Below are positions 1 to 8,904 of a stretch of 25,000 nucleotides of DNA, piece after piece. The position numbers were made by a program, and so were the translations under genes. The DNA lies in the NCBI GenBank assembly GCA_905221605.1, contig CAJNDS010002501.1:1147501-1172500 (forward strand), read 5' to 3'. Positions within the stretch are counted from its first letter, which is position 1, and each line of letters opens with the position of its first letter. Origin of the DNA: Symbiodinium natans. Taxonomy: Eukaryota; Sar; Dinophyceae; Suessiales; Symbiodiniaceae. The notes below the pieces were generated by a model. It saw only the letters and a list, made by a program, of their open reading frames with translations. It made no database searches and was not told where the DNA came from.

Positions 1-207
1 CTCTGCCGGTCTGACTCCAATAATAATATTCTTGTCGAGTCACAAGCTGGCCGAATCTACCGCCAGCTCAACCGGGAGAACTCTGACAGGCAGGTGACAT
101 CAAAAGCCAGGGGTCATGTTAACTTCGTACATGACAACCCACTTCATGTCCCTAACCCCTATTTTTACAACCCCTTCTCTTGGGCCACCATTGCTCCAGA
201 CTCTTAG
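1..207 (+). CDS. C-terminal exon of an unidentified protein (5' end outside window)
   Basis: Frame 1 is open from the first base to a TAG at 205-207, giving 68 codons without a start, so this is the last exon or part of it. The composition is protein-like: a polar N-terminal part (SDSNNN, then GRIYRQLNRENSDRQ) and an aromatic and proline-rich end (NPYFYNPFSWATIAPDS). I do not recognise the family. No signal peptide or membrane segment is visible. The frame could still cross an unseen splice site before the stop. It shares its strand with the gene starting near 515, as expected for unidirectional dinoflagellate clusters. The 208-514 interval shows no clear exon or promoter element. Confidence 0.4.
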   Translation, partial: LCRSDSNNNILVESQAGRIYRQLNRENSDRQVTSKARGHVNFVHDNPLHVPNPYFYNPFSWATIAPDS

Positions 208-514
208 ATGTCGCCAATGAGCCAGCCCCAGCAGGCTTCTTATTTTGCACGCAAAGCTGATGCGTCAGGTTGCAGGCAAGCACTGCCAAGCTTCAGAAGG
301 GTGCGAAGATGGAGGAATCGGCGATTTCGAGAGGGGGCTTCAGATGTGCTTCTAGGATCTAAGGCAAGGTGATGCTGGATTCCGGCCATGTAAAATCCAT
401 CGGGCACTTGCTGCAGCCCAGGCGTGAGAAGTAGAAGTCCCGAGACCTGACTAGGTGATTCAAAGAGGTTCGAAGCACTAAGTACGAACTTCTTGTGCTC
501 TGAGGACTGTCAAC

Positions 515-1622
515 ATGTGGGTGTTAGCGAGTGCGTCCTGCATTTGTGTAATCCTGCTGCTGGATACCCATGTTCTAGCCGTCCTGGTGCAGGAGCTCTC
601 GCAGTGGAAGTTTTCTGAGACGGACACAGAACGCTTAATCTTCTTTGAGAACCTCTTTTATTTGTTGGACTCGGACTCAAATGGATTGATTACCACAGAG
701 GAAGCTGCCACCATGCTAAGCTTTGTAAACTTGAGCCTCTCGCGGACCACCCTTGAAGAGACATTGGATGATGCCTGGGAGCCGAAGCGTCTCTTCGACT
801 GCGGGGACTTCCTCGAGATTTGCGTGGAGCTGATGTGGACCACTCCCTTCAAAGAGATCCTAGGTAGGCCCTTGGGACATGTTATATTTTGCCAGAGGAT
901 CATATTCAGGAATATCCCTAAACCCTAAACCCTAAACCCTAAACGCAGAGGGTTTTTTCGGGGCCATCCTAGGATCAAGCTCGGCGCTGAGAACTACATC
1001 AGCTCGCAAAATCGGCATGCGAAGCGCTGCCACACCTACTGGCTCAAGTGGTCGAGGACTGTTGACAAGTGGCTCGGACCCAGGATCCAGAGAGTATTAG
1101 GGTTTAGGGTTTAGGTTTGGGGTTTGGGGTTTAGGGTTTAGGGCCCTTTTTCACTTACTTTCAGGGTGTAGGTTCCCTTAACAGCCCCCTTTCATTCACG
1201 AGAAGGGCACCCCTTTGTTTTTGTTCTGGGTTCCACCCGGAGTCCAGGTGGTCTCGGTTCTGGCTACCACTTCTCTACACGGTGGCTCTTGGCATTTTGA
1301 TGAACTTGGAGTTGACGGACAACTACGGCGCTGGTGAGGGCGGCACGAAGATGTTCGAAGGGTTCGGCCCGATACCTGGGGTGCTTAAGCTTAGGAGCTT
1401 TCAACTGTTTAAAGGTACCGGAATAGGGCTGTGGAGTAAGTCATATAGTATCCGTAGTATGGTAACTAAGTCCTCAACAAAATGCCAAGGATTAGCATGT
1501 CAACGCCTGGCATACTTCAAGCCTTGATCACCCCGGTGGTCGGACTGATCTCCATCATCACATGGGTGCAAATGCGTCGCGCAGCCCATCAGTGGAAGGC
1601 ACACGGGCCAGGCATCTCATAA
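515..1622 (+). CDS. EF-hand protein with two hydrophobic segments (4-exon model)
   Basis: Exons 515-855, 973-1083, 1248-1333 and 1471-1622 join in phase to 690 nt, ending at TAA 1620-1622 (229 aa). Exon 1 has a hydrophobic stretch (CICVILLLDTHVLAVLV) and then a canonical EF-hand loop at 668-703, DSDSNGLITTEE, with D1, D3, N5, G6, I8 and E12 in place. A second, degenerate hand may follow. Exon 2 reads basic and aromatic (HTYWLKWSRTVDKWLG). Exons 3 and 4 each carry a membrane-like segment (FWLPLLYTVALGILMNL and LITPVVGLISIITWV). Introns 1 and 2 are inferred as GA-AG, both starting GATCC, and contain telomere-like heptamers. A GT donor at 864 is possible but leads into a Ser/Thr-rich frame. Exon 3 could extend to 1435, leaving a 35-nt intron. 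Exon 1 could start at 593, after an AG. The likely role is a Ca2+-responsive membrane protein; the family is unknown. Confidence 0.55.
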
Positions 1623-2552
1623 AGGCAAAGTGTAGGGAATGAGGTTTTAGGGTCTTTAGGGATGCCTCCGGTTGCTCAAGGCATGGAAGCTGCTTAACGC
1701 CTACTGTAGCCAGCGTAGACAGATTTCGCCATGTTTCTCCATGGGCTGAACGCGAGACTTTCCGAAAATTAGGGGCAAGATTCTACAGCGTGACAAGATG
1801 TAAGGGGGGCGCCCTACTCTGGGAGATGCCCCTGTGGTTTAGGGTTGAGGTTTACGGTTTAAAGGCTAGGACGGTTAGGAGTTAGGACTTCGCGGAAGTG
1901 GGTTTTGAACAACCATTCGCGCACGCTCTCTTAGGTTAATCAGGTGTTCATGGCCTTCACCACATAGGTCTTGCGGCATGTTGACCTCCAAGCTGTTTCA
2001 GTATAGACAGGCCCAGTGGCTCATACCTGAACTTCAACTTAGCACTCTCCAACTTCAACCCCCAAACCTCAGAAGAACTGAAGCCGGCCCAAGCTCTCAA
2101 GTCCAGGTTACGGGGTACCCTAAGTCTCAGGCTCCGTGTCGTTATATTCTAGGCGCCCAGGAAGTGAGGAATCCATACCGGGACCCTACTGATAGTATTT
2201 CAAAATGGGACCCTCGCACGTTACTTGGGTTTAGGTGTCAAACGCCCGACCCACAAGCCTTGCACCCGCGGCAGGCGCAGCAGAAAGCGGCCATGAAGAT
2301 CAGGGACACGGTGCCCCCCATGCAATCTGGGGAATTCCCAAAATGGACCATACCCCAAATCCAATAGAATCCCTTCAAAAGGGACCCCCCAAAAAGGGTA
2401 CCCCTGCATTCGGAAAAGCCCCAAGAGTCCCGAGGGTACATTGTTTTTTGGAGTACCTTTGCAATAAAGGGGTACATACTTTTTGGGGGGTGGTGCTGGG
2501 TCAGCGTGAATTTCGTTCTACGGGTTTTCTATTTTCTAGGGTTGGGCTACAG
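1623..2552. other. Intergenic stretch, no supported gene
   Basis: It contains weak TTTAGGG-like remnants (for example around 1645-1660 and 1838-1862) and a 129-codon open frame at 1978-2367. That frame is Pro/Gln-rich, lacks splice or family support and overlaps other open frames, so I do not call it. GGGTACC-type words around 2385-2475 resemble fragments seen elsewhere in the window. Confidence 0.4.
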
Positions 2553-2694
2553 GTTCCTGACGACGCGTCGCGATCGAAGCCGCGCTGGACGGTGAGGTCG
2601 ACAGTGAGGTCGACGCCAACCATTGAGTCGGACTCCGAGATGGAGGAGGGCGTCACGCAAACTCCTACTACTGGGGTCGGAAGAATTACTAACA
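2553..2694 (+). CDS. Possible exon, acidic/Ser-Thr-rich peptide
   Basis: After a plausible acceptor (GGGCTACAG|G at 2552/2553) the frame reads VPDDASRSKPRW, then TIESDSEMEEGVTQTPTTG, a composition typical of a disordered linker. It runs into an AT microsatellite, so the donor probably lies shortly before 2700. Neither the upstream nor the downstream partner exon could be placed. It may be a chance open frame. Confidence 0.3.
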
Positions 2695-2711
2695 GTCTTC
2701 CCTTATGGTCG

Positions 2712-2818
2712 TTATATATATATACAGATATATATATATATATGTATATATTTTTGTTATTTATTTGTTTGTTTATTTATCTATTTGTTTATTTGTTTGT
2801 TTATATTTATATTTATCC
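2712..2818. repeat. TA then TTTG/TTTA microsatellite
   Basis: Alternating TA with a few GT interruptions (2712-2752) passes into TTTG/TTTA repeats up to about 2818. It lies directly after the possible exon at 2553-2694. Confidence 0.9.
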
Positions 2819-3785
2819 AAACCCGATTTTAATTGTCAAGGCCCCTATATTGCTCGCCCAAGTTACTGTAGGACTCCAAATCATTAAGCCATCTTAGAGA
2901 CGACTGCCCTTGGGGCACATCTTCTGGGTTCGCGAGCTCCGCCAGTAGCTCGACACCTTGGTATTGCCTTGGGAGTGGGTGCTTTCGGCCAATCCAAACC
3001 TTCCAGGAAAGTGATGAGATGCAGACTGCCAATTTTCACGACGACATGGTCTGAGGATGATGTCCCAGGTCTGCCAAGATAACAAGGGAAGAAGAAGACG
3101 AGACACACACACACACACACACACACATATGACATAGCACATCGTATAGTGTGGGGCATGTCTTCCAGCAAAGCTGGGAACGACCCACAGCAGTTATCAG
3201 TTATGAGCAGCCTCGCGAATCCAGCCCCTGTTCTTGCTTTCCATGGACCCTTAGACCCCAGACCCTCGACGAACACTATAGGCTCTTGATCCAGAGTCCC
3301 TCTAAGAGGGTCCGGACATATGAGGAGATTCCATAGCTGGCGTAGCTTTGGCCGCTTGGGAAGAAGTTGCCAGCAGAAGAATCTGCCCGATTTGATCCCA
3401 AACCTCACGTGAGAAAACAGTTTACTTAAACCGTCTTCTATGCATGCTCTAATGCTCTACCATGAAACAAAAAGCAAGGTTAAAGCATTCCGTGGTGTGA
3501 TTGGGGTCTGCATTGTTTTCTGAGGATAGCAGAGGGTTCGTTTGTGTTGCGCCGCCGTGACAAACAGAGCTAAGGGAGACAGCCGTTCGAAAATCCCAGA
3601 CCCTGCCAAGCCGCAACAAAGCTCGCCGACACGGCAGGCAAGACGGGAGACAAGCGCGGGCTGTTGCCGGGCTGGCTTCCCTCGAGTAATCCTCGAGTTA
3701 GGGTTTAGGTTCGAGGGCTGAGGGTTTAGGGCTAAGGGTTTAGGGTTAGGGTTTGGGGTTTCGGGTTGAACGGTTTAGGGTTTAG
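2819..3785. other. No confident gene; (CA)n tract and overlapping open frames
   Basis: All three minus-strand frames stay open across roughly 2890-3030, and the best-looking one (2829-3032, with ELLAELANPEDVPQG) could be a minus-strand exon. None can be preferred. A (CA)12 run lies at 3103-3127. Plus-strand peptides around 3160-3336 are also open in two frames. Telomere-like G-rich repeats begin at about 3690. Confidence 0.3.
3690..3785 (+). repeat. Degenerate TTTAGGG block
   Basis: Repeated GGTTTAGGG, GGTTAGGG and GGTTTGGGG words lead into the AG used as acceptor at 3785. Confidence 0.8.
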
Positions 3786-3875
3786 AGCGCCCGAAAACCC
3801 AGTGGGGGAACCCGCAGCCGATTCTGGCCAAGAAGTCCCGCATCGACGCTGTTTCCCCCGATGCTCGCGGCGCCG
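3786..3875 (+). CDS. Small exon between telomere-like repeats
   Basis: After GGGTTTAG at 3778-3785 the frame reads RPKTQWGNPQPILAKKSRID and continues AVSPDARGA to a possible donor at 3876 (GTGCTG) or a GC donor slightly earlier. The C-rich CCCTAAA block at 3950-4060 follows, then the exon at 4070. A cytosolic or linker sequence is likely; the family is unknown. Confidence 0.4.
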
Positions 3876-3944
3876 GTGCTGGCACTTCTCACGATCTTGG
3901 AGGCCGCCAAACCCCGAAAACCTGAAAATCCCCGAGCCCAATGG

Positions 3945-4050
3945 CTAAAACCCTAAACTCCAAACTCTAAACCCTAGACCCTGAACCCTAAACCCTAACT
4001 ATAAACCCTATGAACCCTAAACCCTATAAACCCTACACCCTAAACCCAAA
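3945..4050 (-). repeat. Degenerate CCCTAAA block
   Basis: CCCTAAA with variants (CCCTAGA, CCCTATAAA, CCCTATGAA) lies between the two small exons, that is, in the 3' part of the inferred intron. Confidence 0.85.
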
Positions 4051-4069
4051 CCCACGCGCCTCTTTGCAG

Positions 4070-4142
4070 GCTCCCGGGGCGGTGGCCAATGATGCGCCGC
4101 CCCTGAGCCTGGCGAGAGACACCTGGCCCTTGCCGGGACCGG
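4070..4142 (+). CDS. Small exon enclosed by CCCTAAA and TTTAGGG repeats
   Basis: The acceptor CTCTTTGCAG|G at 4069/4070 is strong, and the frame reads APGAVANDAPPLSLARDTWP then LPGP. It ends at a donor GTTTTGGG that runs straight into TTTAGGG-type sequence. The phase in is 0. It probably belongs with the exon at 3786-3875, but the joining donor is not unique. Confidence 0.45.
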
Positions 4143-4194
4143 GTTTTGGGTTTAGGGTTAAGGGCCTTTAGGGTTTAGGGGTACCGTTTCAGCC

Positions 4195-4327
4195 CTAAAC
4201 CCTAAACCCTAAACCCTAAACCCTAAACCCTAAACCCTAAACCCTAAACCCTAAACCCTAAACCCTAAACCCTAAACCCTAAACCCTAAACCCTAAACCC
4301 TAAACCCTAAACCCTAAACCCTAAACC
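4195..4327 (-). repeat. Perfect (CCCTAAA)19 telomere-type array
   Basis: About 19 uninterrupted CCCTAAA units with no degenerate copies, unlike most other blocks here. On the + strand this is the orientation of a left chromosome end. An AT-rich island follows directly. Confidence 0.95.
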
Positions 4328-5566
4328 AACCGGGGGTCTTTAGAAAGGGTATCCGGTCGGTATGAGCTTCGCTGTCAGCTCCTGAGTGTGACCGCAAAGA
4401 ACTAGACTCATGAACTACCTTTATTATTAGGGTGAACGTAGTGAGCCAAGTGAATACAATGAAGTGAATTGTAAACTTGTGCACGAATTAAATGAGAAAA
4501 GCGCACACAATATTATTAAAGTGAAGAGAACTAAATAACCTCACAGAATCTCCCATTAAATTATTACGTGAATGAAGTGAATTAAATTACCGCAGTTCAT
4601 GTATTCACGCTACATTCACACTAATAATTTGCCCTTTAATTTTATTTGCATGGCGCACGAAATAAGGCTTTTTGTACTGTGCGCCCCTAACTTCGTTCAT
4701 AATATTCACCCCGGCTTTCATGCGTCCTTTTAGTCCTTATAAAGCCGGGTTAATATTACGAAGAGAATTCTATTTCAATGGTGTTTCAATGAACGAAGTG
4801 AATCGAGAACACAATGAAATAGAATGAACGAAGAGAAGCATGAAAACCGCTATTAAAAGAGAGAGAACGAACCGCCCCTAGAAACCGTACCATTCATCTC
4901 TCTCACTCTTGTTCCACAGCCTCCATTCATCTGTGCTGGAACTAAATGTACTAGAAACCTATTCAATTGAGCGTTAACCTCGTGAATGAATCTCTCACTC
5001 ATAGAGAAGCCACCCTCGGGACCCCAACATCAGGTTCTCCATCTATTACCAGGGGATGACAGTGGAAAAGGCTTTAACATCTCCAAGTCTAGGATTCATT
5101 CTATTCATGAGTCTTTTACTGGTTCTCTAGATTCAATAGGTGGTTTGGAATGAGTCCCGAGGGTGGGTTCCTTGTCAAGAGAGTTCCTGTCACGTAGAAA
5201 CTGAATGATTGACGCACCCATGAACAGGATGACACACAAGAACCCCTGTTTCTAATGGTTGACAGAACGAAGTGAGATAGAAGAAATATGAGCACTTTCC
5301 AAAACCCTTTTTGGACGAAAATGACTCGAATTAGGCTTAGGACCGACAAAAATAATTATTTCTGAGAACAGCGTGACAAGTCATTTGACTAGAATAAGCT
5401 TAATTTACAACTAGAAAGTGTGAAATGGGCCTTTGAGAAATTGAACTCTACAAGTCAGAAATTGAACTCAAAACAACAATAATAGTTGAGAAATTGAACT
5501 TATTTCAAGGCCTAAACCTTCAAAAATGGTGGTGGGATTTCTTGGGTTCCGGGCTCGTCTCTCAAT
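4328..5566. other. AT-rich island between two telomere arrays
   Basis: The composition is clearly more AT-rich than the flanks, with many ATTAAATTA and AATATT words. A short motif, GAACGAAGTGA or close to it, recurs at about 4433, 4793, 4826 and 5266, with a reverse copy (CTTCGTTC) near 4691. GAGAAATTGAACT occurs three times between 5433 and 5501. A perfect 13-bp inverted repeat (CCACCCTCGGGAC) lies at 5010-5022 and 5154-5166. The longest frame (minus, 5116-5349) has no recognised family. No tRNA or rRNA was seen. Possible origins are organelle-derived DNA, an extrachromosomal linear molecule, or an unknown element. Confidence 0.6.
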
Positions 5567-5627
5567 GTTTAGGGTTTAGGGTTTAGGGTTTAGGGTTTAG
5601 GGTTTAGGGTTTAGGGTTTAGGGTTTG
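5567..5627 (+). repeat. Perfect (TTTAGGG)8-9 telomere-type array
   Basis: Uninterrupted heptamers in the opposite orientation to the array at 4195-4327, closing the AT-rich island in the orientation of a right chromosome end. Confidence 0.95.
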
Positions 5628-5808
5628 CGCTAGGAAGTTCTGTGTCAGGATGTCAGGGGTCTTCTCAAGGCATTTTGAGGGTGCCTAGGGCTCTTAGTAC
5701 TTAGGTGATGACAATTGCCATTCTATTTCGGAGCGCTTTCGGAGCGCTTCCGGTGCTTCAGGCACCTTTGAGTCTTAACTCGCGAGCTTTATGCTGAGGG
5801 CTCTGCAG

Positions 5809-5938
5809 TCCTTTCCACGCTGCGCAGGAATCAAAGACAAGGGGCCCAGTGTGGGTTTCGAGCTCTGCACAGCATCGCACCTCCGGCAGCGCAAGGCTCG
5901 CCAGCTGAGAGGCGCCTTTTTCTTGGCTGCTTTTGGGG
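5809..5938 (+). CDS. Exon of an unidentified basic protein
   Basis: From the acceptor GCTCTGCAG (5801-5808) the frame reads SFPRCAGIKDKGPSVGFELC, then HLRQRKARQLRGAFFLAAFG. It ends at G|GTTTAGGG (donor at 5939), so the intron opens with a telomere-like heptamer. The same frame is open upstream to an ATG at 5791, which could be a start. The next intron ends in a very good pyrimidine-rich acceptor (CTCTTTGATTGGCAG, 5981-5995). The protein family is not recognised. Confidence 0.45.
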
Positions 5939-5995
5939 GTTTAGGGTTGGTTCCCCTTTGATTTCTGTTCACTGTGCTTTCTCTTTGATTGGCAG

Positions 5996-6575
5996 TACAC
6001 TTTTGTGCGTAGTGACAACCCAGGAGCTTCGCACTGACGGATTCTCACCTTACTCCACGCTGCCTGGAGCACCAGCCGCCCTTTCCTTGGAAGCACGGTG
6101 CTTCCGTGACCCAGGAGCAACGAGGCGGTGGAGCAAGCTCCACGGTTCTTCGCAAATGACCTCCTGGTTACGATCGCCCCGGAAGAGATTGAGAAACTGC
6201 ACCGATCACCGATCTCCAGGCATTTCGGAAGAAATTCGGGATCTGAACCCGATGGCCGCGATGATCCACCTGCCCTGTGCAGACGAGTACAAAGAGCATT
6301 AGGCGGCAGACCATATGCCACCTGCCAGACGGCAACCGTTGCAAGTGATGCTTCAGAGCGATCGAGTTACAAGAACCGCAATGGCAGCCACACAGCAAGA
6401 AACTGCGGGGACTCTTTCTCATGCTCGGACAACTCACCCAGGCATGAAATGGTAATTAAAGTAGCGGGGAGAACCGCGGTACGTAGAGAAGAAAGGTTAC
6501 GCAAAACAACGAGACGCGGCGAAGATTGCGGTGCGGTTTGCACAACGAGAGCTGCACCAGGCCTTCATCTTCTTG
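5996..6575 (+). CDS. Coding block with frame changes (multi-exon gene or decayed copy)
   Basis: Protein-like segments alternate between frames: TLLCVVTTQELRTDGFSPYS (from 5997); SNEAVEQAPRFFANDLLVTI then APEEIEKLHR (6116-6205); ISEEIRDLNPMAAMIHLPCA (from 6223); ARRQPLQVMLQSDRVTRTAM (from about 6328); KKGYAKQRDAAKIAVRFAQR then ELHQAFIFL, which ends at the donor GAG|GTACCC (6575/6576). In-frame stops at 6300-6302 and 6459-6461 separate them, the latter beside a possible donor GTAATT. Short introns or decay would both explain this. A 162-codon frame at 6128-6616 overlaps it, but its middle and end look like shadow sequence. Confidence 0.4.
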
Positions 6576-6650
6576 AGGTACCCTTTCCCTTTGTTTTTGG
6601 TTCTAGGTTCCCTTAAACAGTAACCAACCTGTTGTAGGTTCCCTTTACGC

Positions 6651-6702
6651 AGCAAGAAAGGATGCCCTTATTCTATTATGGTTCACGGTGGACTGCCAAA
6701 AA
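6651..6702 (+). CDS. Possible short exon
   Basis: Between the AG of CTTTACGCAG (6641-6650) and GTAGC (6703) the frame reads QERMPLFYYGSRWTAKK. It could belong to either neighbouring gene. Only local evidence supports it. Confidence 0.25.
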
Positions 6703-6982
6703 GTAGCAAGATGTTAGGAAACACAACGCGTGGAGCGTTTGAGTGCACCATTGGACGTGGCACAATAGGTGTGGCTTGGCACACCCTAGGCCCTGTGTTC
6801 GACGCCTTAAATCCTAAACCCTAAACCCTAAACCCTACACCCAAAATGGACATCATTGTCCCGATCGGTGTCCCATTGTGGACCCATGGTCTCGTCAATT
6901 CTTCGAACTCTTCACAGTGTTTCCTTCCTTGTGAGTTTTGAGAAGTTGTGTAGTTTAGTTTTACTCCTTGAACTTTGTTCAG

Positions 6983-8684
6983 TGCAAGCGGCTAGTGGCG
7001 GCCCATAAGCTCAATTTGTTGACCGAGTTTCGGATTTCAGCCCGAGTTTCCGGTTTTGAAGGCTCCAAGCATGCTTTAAAGAGGCCCATCAGTTCCGGAG
7101 GTGCACGGCATGCGGGGGACTTCTGCAGCAACGGCGAGGGTACGCCCATCTGGAATCCTCGTTTTTGCTGCTCGGTGGCGAGGGGGAGACTGTTGAAGGT
7201 TTGCAGGGATCTTTCAGGGTGTGTTCTGGGGCTTGTGCAGATGTCCAAGAACCCCAACCCCCTGAACCCTGAAACCCCCAAACCCCCCCCCCCCCCCCCT
7301 TGCAGTGGCCTCAGGTTGCCCTCAGGGCAGCACATGGTGCGCGGGCTGCGCGGAGCCCAACGCCGACCAGACTGGATGCAAGAAGTGGGGGGGGGGGTAG
7401 GGATTGGAGACGGGGGATTGGGATTTAGGGTTCGTTTCTTGGAGTTTTGGGCTGAGAACACGGACTCATAGAGTGCCAAACACCCTGCCGTAGTCCCGCC
7501 AGATCGCAAAACTCCTAGTCCTATGCCCCCCATGCCCGTTTGCCTTCCTAAATCCGTAGGTGCACCTTGTCTTAGCCTGAAGCCCAGAACCTAAGAGGTG
7601 CAAAGGGGGCTATGTCTTGTCCGCCGGCCGATGCACTGGGTGCATGGACATCCCAAATTGGGCAGACCCTGCTGGGAACCTCGGGGGCATTTTCTTAAAC
7701 TTGGCCTACACAGCTGCTACGGCTGTGGGGCTCTGAAGGGTTGGAGGCATTGAAGTGTCAGGGTCTACAGGGATTCGCGATTTGGGGTGCGAGCGTAGTT
7801 TTTTTCGCCGTTTCCACAGTTACTTGGGTGGGGGGGGGGAGGGGTGAGGGGTTGGGGGTTGGGATTGGATTTCGCGTGGGGGTCCAGTCCAACACTTGGG
7901 AATTTTTGGAGAGTCTGGCACCGAATCTCCATAAAATGGACGACTTCGGAAGCATCAAAGTAAGGAGCGCCCTTAACCCCAAACCCGAAACCCTAAACCC
8001 TGAACGGTAAGGGGGTGATCTGTGTCTTTTTTTTTTGCGTTATCTGTGTCTTTTTGTTTTGCGTTACCTGTGTCTTTTTTTGGCTGTTTCGTGGTGACGT
8101 CTCGAGGAACAGCCTGCTTTCTTGTGACGTTTCGCGGGATCTGTGTCTTTTTTTCGTGCGTTATCTGTGTCTTTTTTTTCTCGCAGTATCCGCGTCTTTT
8201 TCTTCTCGGGCAAGCTAATAATACGTACAGGTCACACACTACACAACCCTAAACCCTAAAGGCTGAAAACCCCAAAGACACCAAAGGCTCAAGACCTTTA
8301 GAACCCCAGAAGAAAGGCCTCATCATCCCAAGAACCCTAAAGCACCAAAACGCATACAACCTAAGAGCACCAGAAGCCCGAAAAACCCGAAAACTTCCCG
8401 CAAGTCTTGAAACAAAGCCCAGGTGCCAAGGGGCAGGGGCTTAGACAAATTAAGTTCTGGGTGCACCCCTTGTCCGGTGGAGGTGTTGCCTACCTTTTTG
8501 TTTTCTCCAAACTTAAACCTTTTAGACCATGATCAAAAAGCCAACCTTGAACAGGCTAAGTTTTGCGGCCTTAAGCCCTAAAAAGCCCAGCGTGCCCGAT
8601 GGGAAGCCTCGTCATCTTCGGGAGCGTTATGCGTCTCGCTGTGCGCGGTGCACGGCTCGTACGCCAAACCCGGGGTCGCGCCTC
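6983..8684 (+). CDS. Cysteine-rich multi-exon gene, probably extracellular
   Basis: Phase-consistent exons are 6983-7139, 7306-7384, 7598-7675, 7714-7739, 7771-7790, 7888-7959, 8423-8482 and 8586-8684. Exon 1 follows an excellent acceptor (TTGAACTTTGTTCAG) and reads CKRLVAAHKLNLLTEFRISA, ending in GDFCSNGE. The next joins give a cysteine pattern: GCPQGSTWCAGCAEP; then TGCKKCKGG across the 7384/7598 junction; then GRCTGCMDIPNWADPAG, CYGCGALKG, SGCTPCPVE and RCARCTARTPN. Repeated CxxC spacing resembles TNFR, ephrin-receptor-like or EGF-type Cys-rich modules, but no family is assigned. The donor 7959/7960 is AAA|GTAAGG. Introns at 7676 and 7791 are inferred to use GA donors and two introns are under 40 nt, so those are the weakest parts. 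Upstream and downstream ends are unknown. Confidence 0.55.
7283..7299. repeat. Poly-C tract next to an acceptor
   Basis: 17 consecutive C, followed by TTGCAG, the acceptor of the Cys-rich exon at 7306. The exon's donor side starts a poly-G tract (7387-7397). Confidence 0.9.
8018..8200 (+). repeat. T-run minisatellite (unit about 23-26 bp) inside an intron
   Basis: Units of the form ATCTGTGTCTTTTTTTTGCGTT occur three times, then a spacer of about 60 bp (8083-8140), then three more. It lies in the inferred intron 7960-8422. A related array in the opposite orientation lies at 15968-16157. Confidence 0.85.
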
Positions 8685-8695
8685 GTCACGACGGG

Positions 8696-8795
8696 GGACG
8701 CGGATCAGTCACAGAAAAGGGTGCGGATCAGGCACAGAAAAGGACGCGGCTCAGCCACAGACCAGGGTGCGGTTCATTCGCAACACAGGGGTTCA
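8696..8795 (+). repeat. Minisatellite, unit about 23 bp
   Basis: Four imperfect copies of GCGGATCAGNCACAGAAAAG-type units follow one another. The last copies decay into GGTTCATTCGCAACACAGG. A word, GGTTCGGCCCTATTCCTGG, follows at 8799-8817 and resembles one near 1363. Confidence 0.7.
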
Positions 8796-8904
8796 AAGGG
8801 GTTCGGCCCTATTCCTGGTTGCCGGGGGCCCACGGTTTTAACTTGCCTAGGGTCGAGGATTCTGGGCAGCATGGAAGCGTCTCAGCCATGGCATCTACAG
8901 ACGA

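Noticed and set aside
1978-2367. 129-codon plus-strand frame as a gene.
   Set aside because: Gln/Pro-rich, unremarkable composition, no splice sites or motifs, and overlapped by other open frames.
2884-3408. 174-codon minus-strand frame.
   Set aside because: It crosses a (CA)n tract, all three minus frames are open over part of it, and no splice or motif evidence favours it.
3587-3600. GTTCGAAAATCCC as a tRNA T-arm.
   Set aside because: No matching acceptor, D or anticodon arms could be found around it.
5941-6321. 126-codon minus-strand frame.
   Set aside because: It is a shadow of plus-strand segments with better protein-like composition and a strong plus-strand acceptor at 5995.
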